Assembly: GCF_000422505.1 (NCBI RefSeq)
Contig: NZ_KE383866.1
Coordinates: forward strand, 124,001 to 188,000
Origin: Paenibacillus pinihumi DSM 23905 = JCM 16419
GTDB lineage: Bacteria > Bacillota > Bacilli > Paenibacillales > Paenibacillaceae
Direction: 5' to 3'
DNA length: 64,000 nucleotides
This document shows, piece by piece, positions 1 to 9,432 of this stretch; position 1 is the stretch's first letter, and every line of letters begins with the position of its first letter. The position numbers were made by a program, and so were the translations under genes. The notes under the pieces are model-generated. The model worked only from the letters and a program-made list of their open reading frames with translations, had not been told where the DNA came from and ran no database searches.

Positions 1-1758
1 CTCAATCATATTTTTGCCCCAATAAACGAAAGGTGTATGATAGGAGCCTGGTATCTGCTTGTTTTTGCGAATTTTGTCTACCATATCGATTCGCTGCTCC
101 TCGGTCAGATTATCCCAGAAGGAGTCCATGTTAATGTAGACATTTCCCTTGTTGTTAAAGGAAGCATTCTGAATATGATCGTGGAAGAAATCGGATACCG
201 CAACCATCTTTTCATAGGACAGATGCTCGGCATAGGCGCCCCAGCTATTCCAGCCGACCGGAACTCCTTCCGGAATGTTTGGTCCTAAGCTGAGCGGTGG
301 TGCCACAACAGCATTGGCCCGTCCGTAAGCCTCCATCCCATCGCGGTAGTCACCGTAAAAGCCGACGAAGATTTGCGGAGACTTGAGCGTCGTACCTGAA
401 ATGGCGCCGTGCTCGATCCGATCGTACGTTACATTGCGGGAGGTGAACCCTCCGTATACTTTCAGCTCATTCAGACGATTATCCGAGCCGCTCCAGTAAA
501 TGCCTGTCTTCCAAGTATCATGAGTAATCGATCCGACGACCAGCCCATTGCGGCTGGCATTGTCAAAGATGGCCGACACTTCGGAACCGACATACTTGTC
601 ATTATTCAAGCTGGTATTGATCGTCTTGGATACATGCCTCGACCAGGCGTCATTATCGAACGGCACAATAAGCACGCGGTTGTCCTCATACTGGCCCAGA
701 TCAACCCCGCCTCCGGTGCTGAGAACTACAGGAGCCATATAATTGGTGCTCAGCTCTTCGCTGCCGCTGACCTCCTGCTCTGTCACGAAGTAATCCAGAC
801 CTTCATAAATATAATAGATTTGGTCAAATGCAGGCAGACCTGTCCTCTCATTGCGGACAGCCAGCTTGATGCCCTTCCCGTGCCCATCCTGTACCGGAGC
901 AATCTCATTCGCCAGCAATTGACGCTTGTCAAATTCATAATTATGCACGATCTGGTCTCCCAGCTTCACACTGCTGTAGACACCCTTGGCAATCATGTTG
1001 CCGTTCCATGAATATGCGGCCAATCCAGTCTCTGTGTTATACAGAATCTGATAGGTGCCGCTGTCAATCGTGAAGCCCTTCGCATGCTGCGACACCCGGA
1101 TCGCGCCATACTCTGAGGATGAAGTTTGGTCGCCGATCGTTGCCGAGCCGCCCCAGGCTGTGGCCGGATTTTGCGATTCATTCGCCGAAGGCGCCTTGCG
1201 CAGTATAATTTTGTCAAGATTCGGGGAATACCAGTCGCCGTCGGAAAACAACAGCGTATTTTTGCCCGCTGCCAGTTCAACAGCGAACTCATAGGTTCCG
1301 ACCGACTCCCAGTCGTTTTTGCCGACTTCCGGCAAATCATATTTTTCCGCTTCGCCAGTTCCGTTAGCCTGAACAAAGAACGATCGCGGATCACCCGAGA
1401 TATAATAGACCGTCACAATATATTGCCCGGCCTCAGGAATCTCGACATCATTGAATTGCACCGAACTGCCTTCGAAAAGACCGCCAACCTGCTTCCCGTC
1501 TGAGCAAGGGGCGCAGTCAGCAACTTCCGTGTGCGGACCTTTCAGCGTGTTGCGGGGATCATTTGCTTGAAATACATATTCCACTGCCGCTTCTTCCACT
1601 TGCGGCTCCCCTTCCTCTGCCTGATTCGTATTGGCTACAGCAGGATCTGCCAAATCTTCTCCTTGCGGGGAAGATACCTTGTAAATAATGACTGATATTC
1701 CGACAATAAGGACAAGAGCAGCAATGAGAATAGCCGTCCTTCTTGTTTTCAATTGCAT
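1..1758 (-). CDS. Secreted alpha-galactosidase-like glycoside hydrolase with N-terminal CBM (3' end cut by window)
   Basis: The frame is open from an ATG at 1758 to the left edge, so at least 586 residues are present and the C-terminus is missing. The start follows an AAAGGAA ribosome site. Residues 1-30 form a signal or anchor segment (MQLKTRRTAILIAALVLIVG). Next comes a region with the look of a CBM6/35 sugar-binding module (GQYIVTVYYISGDPRSF, then AGKNTLLF), then a beta-rich part, and near the cut end the motif PVGWNSWGAY that opens the catalytic barrel of GH27/GH36-clan alpha-galactosidases. The catalytic aspartates lie outside the window, so substrate is inferred. It is the last visible gene of the operon that starts at 14832 and probably releases galactose from oligosaccharides outside the membrane. 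Confidence 0.75.
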   Translation of the reverse strand, partial: MQLKTRRTAILIAALVLIVGISVIIYKVSSPQGEDLADPAVANTNQAEEGEPQVEEAAVEYVFQANDPRNTLKGPHTEVADCAPCSDGKQVGGLFEGSSVQFNDVEIPEAGQYIVTVYYISGDPRSFFVQANGTGEAEKYDLPEVGKNDWESVGTYEFAVELAAGKNTLLFSDGDWYSPNLDKIILRKAPSANESQNPATAWGGSATIGDQTSSSEYGAIRVSQHAKGFTIDSGTYQILYNTETGLAAYSWNGNMIAKGVYSSVKLGDQIVHNYEFDKRQLLANEIAPVQDGHGKGIKLAVRNERTGLPAFDQIYYIYEGLDYFVTEQEVSGSEELSTNYMAPVVLSTGGGVDLGQYEDNRVLIVPFDNDAWSRHVSKTINTSLNNDKYVGSEVSAIFDNASRNGLVVGSITHDTWKTGIYWSGSDNRLNELKVYGGFTSRNVTYDRIEHGAISGTTLKSPQIFVGFYGDYRDGMEAYGRANAVVAPPLSLGPNIPEGVPVGWNSWGAYAEHLSYEKMVAVSDFFHDHIQNASFNNKGNVYINMDSFWDNLTEEQRIDMVDKIRKNKQIPGSYHTPFVYWGKNMIE

Positions 1759-1863
1759 CACCGTTCCTTTCGGTAAATGAACTTTCGAGCAAGGCTGCCG
1801 TGTGAAATGTTCTTCCGATCGCTGTTGTTCCATGACTGCAACCAAATTCCAATCCAAAAGACC

Positions 1864-1888
1864 GCCGCTGTTCCGGAAGAAACAGCGG
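1864..1888 (-). other. GC-rich intercistronic hairpin
   Basis: GCCGCTGTT (1864-1872) and AACAGCGGC (1880-1888) pair perfectly in the 171-base gap between the permease and glycosidase genes. Only a weak T-rich stretch follows on the minus strand. It may protect the mRNA end or partly terminate, lowering expression of the last gene. Confidence 0.45.
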
Positions 1889-1929
1889 CGCTTCGCTTGC
1901 AAATATAAAATTGTTCGGTCTGCTAACTA

Positions 1930-2934
1930 TTAACCGACGACACCGCTCCGTTCCATGCTCTCAACAAAGTGGCGCTGTACGAACAGATACATAATGATCA
2001 ATGGCAAAATCGCCATCAGTACAGCGGTATTTTGAATCATGGACAGATACAGCGGATCAGGCTTCGAGGATGCTCCCGGCGTATCCAGGAAGAATAGAAT
2101 TTGTGCCCCGGCTGTAGACAGCATGGACGACATGACCTTCGCATCGTTCAAAATCATGCTGGTGAAGAAAGAGTCATTCCACTGCCATACGAAAGAGAAC
2201 AACATGACTGTAACGACGGAAGGAATGGCATTCGGCAAAATAATGCGGATGAACGTACCGAAAGTTCCGGACCCGTCGACGAGTGCAGCCTCCTCCATCT
2301 CCTTGGGAATACCTCTGAAAAACTGCCGGAAAATATAGACAAACAATCCCGTTTTCAATCCCATGCCAAGCATCGAAGAAATGATGAACGGCCAATAGGA
2401 GTTGATCAGATTCGACGGCTGCCCCTGGATAAGAGAGATCAGGCCGAGGACATCAAAGTTTTTATACTGCAAGTATGTCGGGATCATAATCGTCTGTGGC
2501 GGCACGAGAATTGTAAAGATCACGCACCCGAACAACAGGCCGCTGCCGCGGAATTTAATTCGTGAAAAGCCGTATCCTGCAAGAACGCAGGAGAAGGTCT
2601 GCAGCAGCATCACCAGTCCGGACAGCAGTACAGTATTCAGCAAAATCTTCGGATAATTGAGCGCCTTGCTGACAAGGGCGAAATTATCCAGCGTAAAATG
2701 CTTCGGAATCCACACAACCGTCGCGTCATACATATCGATCGGGTCCTTGACCGCAATCATAACCTTGATCAGGATCGGGTAAAGAATAATAAATGAAATC
2801 CCGCAAATCAAAACCGACCGGACGAAAATCCATAGCCATGACTTCAGCTTGTTTGCCCAAAAGCTTCCTTTGGCCATCCGCTGTCCCAGCTGGCTCATGA
2901 CTCCCTGCTGCGTTTGTGCCGTTTCTGTTTTCAT
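1930..2934 (-). CDS. Carbohydrate ABC transporter permease (MalG/UgpE type)
   Basis: A 334-residue inner-membrane permease of the CUT1 sugar-import class. Six hydrophobic segments are visible. The cytoplasmic EAA loop (MEEAALVDGSGTFGTF, about residues 215-230), which docks the ATPase, is intact. The N-terminus carries about 35 extra polar residues compared with typical MalG proteins. The start follows AAGGAGG with six bases of spacing. It pairs with the MalF-type permease just upstream (18-base gap) and forms the second permease pair of the operon. No ATP-binding gene lies in the operon, so it probably uses a shared MsmK/UgpC-type ATPase, as is common for CUT1 systems in Gram-positives. The sugar is not determined by sequence; the neighbours suggest an alpha-galactoside. 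Confidence 0.88.
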   Translation of the reverse strand: MKTETAQTQQGVMSQLGQRMAKGSFWANKLKSWLWIFVRSVLICGISFIILYPILIKVMIAVKDPIDMYDATVVWIPKHFTLDNFALVSKALNYPKILLNTVLLSGLVMLLQTFSCVLAGYGFSRIKFRGSGLLFGCVIFTILVPPQTIMIPTYLQYKNFDVLGLISLIQGQPSNLINSYWPFIISSMLGMGLKTGLFVYIFRQFFRGIPKEMEEAALVDGSGTFGTFIRIILPNAIPSVVTVMLFSFVWQWNDSFFTSMILNDAKVMSSMLSTAGAQILFFLDTPGASSKPDPLYLSMIQNTAVLMAILPLIIMYLFVQRHFVESMERSGVVG

Positions 2935-2952
2935 GCTGCTCCTCCTTGCCGG

Positions 2953-3858
2953 TTAATCATAATAGAATACTTTTCTCGAAATCAGCACTGCGACAAGCCA
3001 CAAGAAGATGGAGATGATTATAAAGTAAATCCATGCCATCGATGCGCTCAGGCCGAACTGAAAATTTTTGAAAGCCGTGTCCCGGATTTGACGGGTCGTC
3101 GGGCTGGTCAGCAAATTGTCAATGATGGAGTAAAGAACGTTGGTCAGAATCAGCGGGCTGATCATCGGGAACGTAATTTTCCAGAAGGACTCATAAGCCG
3201 TTGCCCCTTCAATCTTCGATGCTTCATAAAGAGAGCCTGAAATGGACTGCAGCCCCGCTACGAAAATCAAAATTTGCACACCGGAAGCCGTAACGATCTG
3301 GTAAATCCGGTTGACCGCTCCCACCAGGTATTCAACAATATAATGGTTCACACCGGACTGGTAGAGCAGTTTGGCAAGCTGCAGATTTTGGAACATTGCG
3401 AATTCGCCGCTCGTCGATGAGCTCGCATTCTTGATTACGCTCTGCATATAGTCTCCGCTTTCGATAGAAGCGATGATGCCGGATGCCAGAATAACCGGGA
3501 GGAAGAAGATCGCTCTGGCGAGCCCCCTCCCCTTAAACTTCTGATTCAACAGCACCGCTGCAAACAAGCTGAATATTACGATCAAAGGTACGTTAATGAC
3601 CATGTTAAGCAAAGATTCGGTCAAGGTTCTGACATAGTGCTCATTCTGAAACAGGGCGTTTTTGTAATTTGACCAGCCCGCATTGTAAATTGAAAAGCCG
3701 GTTTCATCCACCTTCAAGGTGCTGAAGCTGTAGCGCAATGAGTTAATCAGTGGAATGAGGAACAGGAAAATAAACCCCGCAAACCACGGCAGGATAAACC
3801 ATACGCCTTTATATTTTTGCTTCTGATGCAGCGTCAGCCCGAATTTGGGTAGCTTCAA
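2953..3858 (-). CDS. Carbohydrate ABC transporter permease (MalF/UgpA type)
   Basis: A 301-residue sugar-import permease. It has an N-terminal membrane helix (about 17-40), a long extracytoplasmic stretch and a C-terminal core whose EAA-like loop reads LYEASKIEGATAYESFWK. Its ATG overlaps the stop of the DUF5696 gene by four bases (ATGA), so translation of the two is probably coupled. With the next gene it forms permease pair 2 of this operon. The tight coupling to DUF5696 suggests that the DUF5696 protein works with this pair rather than with the first pair, but that is inference. Confidence 0.87.
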   Translation of the reverse strand: MKLPKFGLTLHQKQKYKGVWFILPWFAGFIFLFLIPLINSLRYSFSTLKVDETGFSIYNAGWSNYKNALFQNEHYVRTLTESLLNMVINVPLIVIFSLFAAVLLNQKFKGRGLARAIFFLPVILASGIIASIESGDYMQSVIKNASSSTSGEFAMFQNLQLAKLLYQSGVNHYIVEYLVGAVNRIYQIVTASGVQILIFVAGLQSISGSLYEASKIEGATAYESFWKITFPMISPLILTNVLYSIIDNLLTSPTTRQIRDTAFKNFQFGLSASMAWIYFIIISIFLWLVAVLISRKVFYYD

Positions 3859-6464
3859 TTGCGCTCGCCTCCAATAAGGTATCCCATCGCTTCGACGGCA
3901 TCTCCTTCTACGTTGATTGCATAGTCGTTGTAATTGACGACCACAGTTGTTCCATTCTCAAAAGTGGTTTGGTACACGCCCTTCTCCAGCATCCGGTGAT
4001 CCCGGATCGTCTGGCTCCGGACCTTGCGCAGCACTTCATCCACTTCGTTGTATGCGGCAGTCGCTTCTTGAATCCAATTTTTGTACTGCGCCGAGTACAA
4101 ATAATCGAATTCCGTCTCTTTCACAGAGGAAGACTTGGCATAGAACCATTTGAAATTCAGATTTGATCCGGTCTCCAGCGCCTTCAGCATTTGCGGCCGG
4201 ATTTCCTGGTCATCTGACATATTCATTGCGGTTCCCGCATAGTCCACATAACCGTGAAGTGCAATTTGATAGAACGGCACGCTCTGGTCGGTAATATTGT
4301 AGCCGCTGCTGGAGAACGGGGCATTGATGACGCTGTCCGCATAGGGCAGCCCGTATGCATTGCCGCCGGAGATCATCAGCTTCGCATCGGTATTCAGGCC
4401 TGCCAATTGCTCCTGAATAATCTGCTTCGTATGTTCTCTGGTTACGACATGCTTTGTATTAAAATCAGAGTTTAATTCTTCTCCCATATCATTCAGAGAC
4501 AGTGCAGAAACATTCAGCTTCTTGTAGTCTGCTTTGAAGCCCTCTACTACTCCGGGCAGCTTCAGCGGTGACAATACGTAGCCCGGATCAAGCCATACCT
4601 GTTTATAATAGCCGGCCAAGTCATACGGATAATAGCTGGCGAGTGCTCCGGTAATCGTACGTGAAGCTTCCTTTTTCGGGCTGAATCCCCATGTTTCCCG
4701 CAGCACTCTCGTAAACGAGGCGTCCGGATACACGTCCACACCATTGCTTTTTCCATACTCCACCAGTTGATTCAGGCCCTTCTTGCCTCCCAGCTTGCTG
4801 TCAACCGAGACAGATGACGGGATGGAGTGCGTTACGCCTCCATTGAACCAGCCCGTATAGCGAAGCTTGATATTTCCCATCCCGCTGCCTTTCAGCTCCT
4901 CCAAAATTTCCTGGGCCTGACCAAAAGTCGTCAGCGGCTCGTAAGCATCATAAGGTATGCCAAGGAAAAACTTCCTCTTCGGAACACCGCCGATTAATTC
5001 CAGGAAGAACGGGGTTTGATCCTTTTGCTCCAACTTCTCAAGCTTATGCTTATCTGTCAGATACGAACGGTAGAAGGAGGCCATCCCTGAATAACTGGCT
5101 TGCTCTCCTTGAAGGAAAGCGTACCGGACCGTCAGATTTCCATGATAGGACTCACTCTGGAATTTCGGGACGGTCTGCGTTGTCCAGTTGCCGGATAGCG
5201 TCAGCGGTTCAAACACATTGACCGCATAGCTGCTGTATACCACATTGTACGAATTTGTCCGGCCGCTAACATCAGCCTCCACCCGTCCGATTCCGTCACC
5301 ATTCTCAATGATGCCTACAAGCGCCTTATCTCCCTTTTTCATACCGAAGACCGGCAAGCGTGCCGGATAGCCGCTCATCGGCTTGAAGCGGTTATAGCGG
5401 GTCTGATCTATGCCATACAGCGATTCATTATAAGGGGAAGCTTCCAGCTTGCCGTTATTTAGCCGGATCAATGAGCCCGATCCGTCCGGAACGAACATAT
5501 AACCCTCTTCGCGCGTTCCCGCAGCGCCAAAGTACGGAAGTACCGAAAGCGTCTGCAAATAAAAGCCCTTCGCATCAATCTCTTCCGTTGAAACGTTGAC
5601 AACGAACTGATCGCCATCCAGCCGGTACGTCACCGGAAGCACGAACAATGCCTGGCTTGCTCCTTCTCCGTCTGCGAAGGCTTCGCGGTCGATGTTCATT
5701 TCTTCCTCGGTGTAGCCAACCTCTTCGAATACTTTAAGTGTCCGGGTCAACGCCATCCCGTTCAGTGCCTGATCGCGGCGTTCATAAGCTTGTTTGGCTT
5801 CATTGAGCTTGAAGCGCTTCAGCATATCGCTCTTGACCTTCTCATCCTTGATTTTGTCCAGAATGAGCGTCTGAAACCGTTCCTCGCCGATTAGCGGCGG
5901 AACCTGCTCCACGCCACGAAGCTTTTCACCAACGGTATACGTGATTTTAAGACCGTCCTTCAGCTTCTCATATTCAAATTGCTCGTACTGGACACTCTGA
6001 TTAAAGTTGTTATACTGCTGCGGCTTGCCGGAGCTGTCGGAGAAGGACAGCATCAGTTGGCTGGACAGCATGGATTTATTATAGCCTGATGCCTTCGGGT
6101 CCTCCTCGCGGTCCTGCGGATTGGAGTACCATACTGAGCCGTCCTTCTTGTTCTTCACGGCAATCTCTGTAGTTTTCCGATCGAAATACAAGGCAAGCGA
6201 TTCATTCTCGGCGGCCAGATCCATCTTAATGTCTTCTGCTGCCGCCGTCTGCTGCTGTTCCGTTACCGAAGTTGTGCCTGCGCTCCCATTCGCCGCCTCT
6301 GCTGGCGGCTCGGCAGGCAGCCCGGCATTTGTTTCCGCAACTGCTTCGGTTGAAGTTTCCCCGTTCGTGCCGGGATCAGCCGCTACATGATAGATGCCGC
6401 CTGCGCCGGCCAGCATCGTGATGATAAGTGCACCGATTAAAGTCGTTTTCCATTTGCTGTTCAC
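3855..6464 (-). CDS. DUF5696 domain protein, membrane-anchored extracytoplasmic
   Basis: About 869 residues from a GTG at 6464, chosen because it follows AAAGGAGG and does not overlap the upstream gene; an in-frame ATG at 6518 would add 18 residues but overlap it. An N-terminal hydrophobic anchor (WKTTLIGALIITMLAGAGG) is followed by a Thr/Ala/Glu-rich linker and then a large globular region with sugar-enzyme-like motifs such as FVPDGSGSLIRLNNGK and YDLAGYYKQVWLDPGYV. The family is known mainly from Paenibacillus relatives next to sugar ABC permeases; no biochemical function is known to me. The C-terminal part, with a barrel-like pattern, may be a glycosidase-related or binding fold. It is coupled by a four-base overlap to the following permease, implying a role in substrate capture or processing at the outer face of the membrane. 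Confidence 0.78.
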   Translation of the reverse strand: MNSKWKTTLIGALIITMLAGAGGIYHVAADPGTNGETSTEAVAETNAGLPAEPPAEAANGSAGTTSVTEQQQTAAAEDIKMDLAAENESLALYFDRKTTEIAVKNKKDGSVWYSNPQDREEDPKASGYNKSMLSSQLMLSFSDSSGKPQQYNNFNQSVQYEQFEYEKLKDGLKITYTVGEKLRGVEQVPPLIGEERFQTLILDKIKDEKVKSDMLKRFKLNEAKQAYERRDQALNGMALTRTLKVFEEVGYTEEEMNIDREAFADGEGASQALFVLPVTYRLDGDQFVVNVSTEEIDAKGFYLQTLSVLPYFGAAGTREEGYMFVPDGSGSLIRLNNGKLEASPYNESLYGIDQTRYNRFKPMSGYPARLPVFGMKKGDKALVGIIENGDGIGRVEADVSGRTNSYNVVYSSYAVNVFEPLTLSGNWTTQTVPKFQSESYHGNLTVRYAFLQGEQASYSGMASFYRSYLTDKHKLEKLEQKDQTPFFLELIGGVPKRKFFLGIPYDAYEPLTTFGQAQEILEELKGSGMGNIKLRYTGWFNGGVTHSIPSSVSVDSKLGGKKGLNQLVEYGKSNGVDVYPDASFTRVLRETWGFSPKKEASRTITGALASYYPYDLAGYYKQVWLDPGYVLSPLKLPGVVEGFKADYKKLNVSALSLNDMGEELNSDFNTKHVVTREHTKQIIQEQLAGLNTDAKLMISGGNAYGLPYADSVINAPFSSSGYNITDQSVPFYQIALHGYVDYAGTAMNMSDDQEIRPQMLKALETGSNLNFKWFYAKSSSVKETEFDYLYSAQYKNWIQEATAAYNEVDEVLRKVRSQTIRDHRMLEKGVYQTTFENGTTVVVNYNDYAINVEGDAVEAMGYLIGGERN

Positions 6465-6483
6465 CGGTATTCTGCCTCCTTTC

Positions 6484-7104
6484 CTAGATGCGCAATGAAA
6501 TCTCGGTATAGATTGCAAGCACGAAGCCCAGCATTTCCTGCAGCAGACTGAAAAACAGCAGCCCCAGGAACATAATGATCCCCATGACGAATAAAGTCAG
6601 GAGCATCGTCATGATCGTCTTAAGAACGGTATACTGGTGTACGGTCATCGTGCCGATAAACAGCAGCCATACAAACCAGAGAATTGACAGTATATCAAAC
6701 AAATAATAAAATGCGGCTTCGCGAACGGTAATGACATTGCTGATCAGCGTATTGCCGAAACGCATCAGCACCAGAGGCAATAGCGCATAGCCGGTTGCCA
6801 TTACAATTTCCTTGAATTTGCCTTCTCCGTCCATCAGTGTTGTCAACGACCAGTTCGCTACACACCATAAGAAAAACGGCAGTACAATATATTGCAGTTC
6901 GTTAATGCTGTTCAAATCATAAGGAAAGTTGAAATTGACAACAAAACCGGCATACTGGCGCAAAACGATTGTTGCAATAGCCAATAGCAGCAGGATCGCA
7001 AGCGACACCCGAAGCCTGCCCTTATTCTCATATTTCAAATCCCAAAAACCCTGGAACGGGTGAAGCAGCACATAAAACGGATATTTAGTCATCTCACGTA
7101 ACAT
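6484..7104 (-). CDS. YIP1 family integral membrane protein
   Basis: A 206-residue protein with about five hydrophobic segments and the Yip1-type opening in which a short amphipathic stretch (YPFYVLLHPFQGFWDLK) precedes the first helix. Bacterial Yip1 proteins have no assigned function; the eukaryotic ones act in vesicle traffic. It overlaps the upstream NHL gene by 11 bases and is followed after 19 bases by DUF5696, so it lies in the core of the transport operon. A scaffold or assembly role for the permeases is a guess based only on position. Confidence 0.75.
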   Translation of the reverse strand: MLREMTKYPFYVLLHPFQGFWDLKYENKGRLRVSLAILLLLAIATIVLRQYAGFVVNFNFPYDLNSINELQYIVLPFFLWCVANWSLTTLMDGEGKFKEIVMATGYALLPLVLMRFGNTLISNVITVREAAFYYLFDILSILWFVWLLFIGTMTVHQYTVLKTIMTMLLTLFVMGIIMFLGLLFFSLLQEMLGFVLAIYTEISLRI

Positions 7105-8542
7105 TCGCCTTCACCTTTCCTGTCGACCGTCTTTTTGCATAGCGCAAGCCCCACAGTACTGCAATCAGGACAATAAGCCCTGTCATGCCGACCCCAAAAT
7201 ATTCCCGTACCATTTCCTTGCGGTATTTGCCAAAGGCTTTGGAGTAATACACTCTGTCATAGCCTAGGTGGAGATTTTCCATTGCCAGCTTGTTCTCCCC
7301 TTGCCGCAACATCGCTTTGCCGATACCGACATAGGCGATTTCGTTATTGGCGTCCAGGGTGAGCAGCTCTCTCCACTTGCTTTCCGCCTCCGTATATTGA
7401 CCTGAGATCAGCATTTCGTTCGCTTGATTGATCAAAGCGCCATAGCGGGTTGGCTTGAAAATCGTTATACGGTTCGTCGCCTGATCGAGAACGAAGAACT
7501 CGTCCCCCCGGCTCTCCAATGCTACCGGGGTTTTAAATGTCCCGACCTGTTCTCCCATCCGGCCAAAGATGTACATCAGATTGCCGTCTTCATTATACGT
7601 AAAGATCCGGCCTTTTCTGGAGTCCAATGCACTATATATCCCGTTGTCCCCCACTTTGATGTCGATAAGCAGGGAACTGGCGTCCGGATTACTTGAGTAA
7701 CTGTCCCCCATTGGCGGAATGTAGCCTTCGCGGCGCAGCACATCTACACCTGTCGGATTAAGCCGCTTGATTGGCTCCTCTGAGCTGATTTCTGCGGTAG
7801 TTGTATAGAGAAAGCCCTCCTGATCAAGGTCCAGGTTATTGAATTCCAGCGGGATGAACTGCGCCAGCTTGCTGCGCTGCTCCTTGGTCGACAGTTGCTT
7901 CCAGATATAATCCACGAAATTAAAGGAAACTTTGTTGGTTCCCATAAATCCGGTGAAATTTCCGTCCGAATCCATCTCCATAATGCCGTCGAACACCCCG
8001 CGGCCGATAACATAGATACGTCCTGCTCTGTCTACCGCGACTTTTCTCGGGAAGTACTCAAAGCCTGCACGGATTACATCCGCCTTTGGAGCGCCAATTT
8101 CTCTGACAAATGTTCCGTCACCCTCCAGCTCGACAACTCTGCTGTTGTCGGTATCGGCCACGTAGATCCGGCCGTGATCCGTTACGAAAATTCCTTGCGG
8201 ATTGGCAAATCGCTCCTGCTTGGCTCCGTTCTTGAATTCACGAATTTGCCTTACGGCCTTCCAATCTTTATCAAAGACGACAATGCGTCCGTTGCCGGCA
8301 TCCAGCACATAGACCTGCCCGTCAGCTCCTACAAACATATCTGTCGGACTATTCAGCTTGCCAACGCCTTGCTCCGCGCCGTCAATGACTTTTTCCGGCA
8401 GGTAAGCATTCGGGGTGCTGGCTGTTGTTCCCCAATAATAATATGAATACCCGTCATAGGGCGCCGCCTGAAGCGGGGATGCAAACAAACTGAATGCAGC
8501 GAGCAGTAGAGCTGCTTTGCACATTGACTTGATGAGCTTCAA
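7094..8542 (-). CDS. NHL-repeat beta-propeller protein with TPR-like segment and C-terminal membrane anchor
   Basis: 482 residues. A signal peptide (KAALLLAAFSLFASPLQAA) is followed by repeated NHL blades, for example LNSPTDMFVGADGQVYVLDAGNGRIVVF and FANPQGIFVTDHGRIYVADT (shown here only in part). Around residues 385-440 lies a tetratricopeptide-like stretch (GQYTEAESKWRELLTLDANN). A single helix near the C-terminus (VGMTGLIVLIAVLWGL) and a positively charged tail would leave the propeller outside and anchor it in the membrane. It sits between permease pair 1 and YIP1. NHL propellers often bind proteins or glycans, so this could be an assembly or sensing subunit of the importer. No enzymatic motif was seen. 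Confidence 0.78.
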   Translation of the reverse strand: MKLIKSMCKAALLLAAFSLFASPLQAAPYDGYSYYYWGTTASTPNAYLPEKVIDGAEQGVGKLNSPTDMFVGADGQVYVLDAGNGRIVVFDKDWKAVRQIREFKNGAKQERFANPQGIFVTDHGRIYVADTDNSRVVELEGDGTFVREIGAPKADVIRAGFEYFPRKVAVDRAGRIYVIGRGVFDGIMEMDSDGNFTGFMGTNKVSFNFVDYIWKQLSTKEQRSKLAQFIPLEFNNLDLDQEGFLYTTTAEISSEEPIKRLNPTGVDVLRREGYIPPMGDSYSSNPDASSLLIDIKVGDNGIYSALDSRKGRIFTYNEDGNLMYIFGRMGEQVGTFKTPVALESRGDEFFVLDQATNRITIFKPTRYGALINQANEMLISGQYTEAESKWRELLTLDANNEIAYVGIGKAMLRQGENKLAMENLHLGYDRVYYSKAFGKYRKEMVREYFGVGMTGLIVLIAVLWGLRYAKRRSTGKVKANVT

Positions 8543-8558
8543 TTGATTCCCTCCTGCC

Positions 8559-9428
8559 CTATTCCTTAATACCGGAAGATGCCATCGTCTGGATGATCTG
8601 GCTCTGGGTAATGATGAACATCACGACCGGAACAGTCATGAGCAGCAAGGCTACTGCCGCTGCTACGCCTGCACGGGCGATACCGCCTTGTATGATTTGC
8701 CCCATGGCATAGTGCATCGTCTTCAGCTCCTCGCTGTAGATGAAGCTGCCGCCGTCCGTTGCCCACAGCATCTGGAACAGCAAAATAATTAATGTGAACC
8801 ATGCCGGCTTAACAAGCGGCATCACAACGGTCCAAAAAATCCGGTATTCATTGGCGCCGTCAATTTTTGCCGCTTCAATTAATGCCATCGGAATCTGCTC
8901 AATAAATTGCTTCATTAGATACAGACCGAGCGGAAAAGCAAAGGCCGGAATAATAATGGCCCAATACGTGTCAATCCAGCCCAGAAAGGACATCGTCATA
9001 TAGTTTGGAATTGCGGTTACCTGTGTAGAGAACATCAGGGACAAGACTACAATTGAAAACAATGTCTTGGAGCCGCGGAAGTTATACTTAGCCAGCGGAT
9101 ACGCTGCAGCCGAAGCCAAAATGACGTGCCCGACCGTACCCGCAAATGTAATGAAGACTGTATTAAAAATATAACGGGAAAACGGCACCCATGATTTTGC
9201 CATCAAATGGAACAAGTCCGGGAAATTGTTGAGCGTCGGGTTCCGAACGAAAATTTTCGGCGGGAACAGGAACAACTCATCCAGCGGTTTGAACGCATTA
9301 TTAATCGCGTAAATCAAAGGTATAGCCATAAAAGCCCCGAACAGACCCAGCAAGAGAAAGAGCAAAAAGTCCACTTGCCAGGAACGGTTGATTCTTTTTT
9401 CGCCGCCTAATCTAAATGCAAGTTTCAC
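8559..9428 (-). CDS. Carbohydrate ABC transporter permease (MalG type)
   Basis: A 289-residue CUT1 permease of ordinary length. The EAA loop reads LIEAAKIDGANEYRIFW (about residues 186-202). Six membrane segments are evident. It starts four bases after the stop of the MalF-type partner and forms permease pair 1. The following NHL gene begins 16 bases downstream, indicating one transcript. Confidence 0.9.
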   Translation of the reverse strand: MKLAFRLGGEKRINRSWQVDFLLFLLLGLFGAFMAIPLIYAINNAFKPLDELFLFPPKIFVRNPTLNNFPDLFHLMAKSWVPFSRYIFNTVFITFAGTVGHVILASAAAYPLAKYNFRGSKTLFSIVVLSLMFSTQVTAIPNYMTMSFLGWIDTYWAIIIPAFAFPLGLYLMKQFIEQIPMALIEAAKIDGANEYRIFWTVVMPLVKPAWFTLIILLFQMLWATDGGSFIYSEELKTMHYAMGQIIQGGIARAGVAAAVALLLMTVPVVMFIITQSQIIQTMASSGIKE

Positions 9429-9432
9429 GGTT

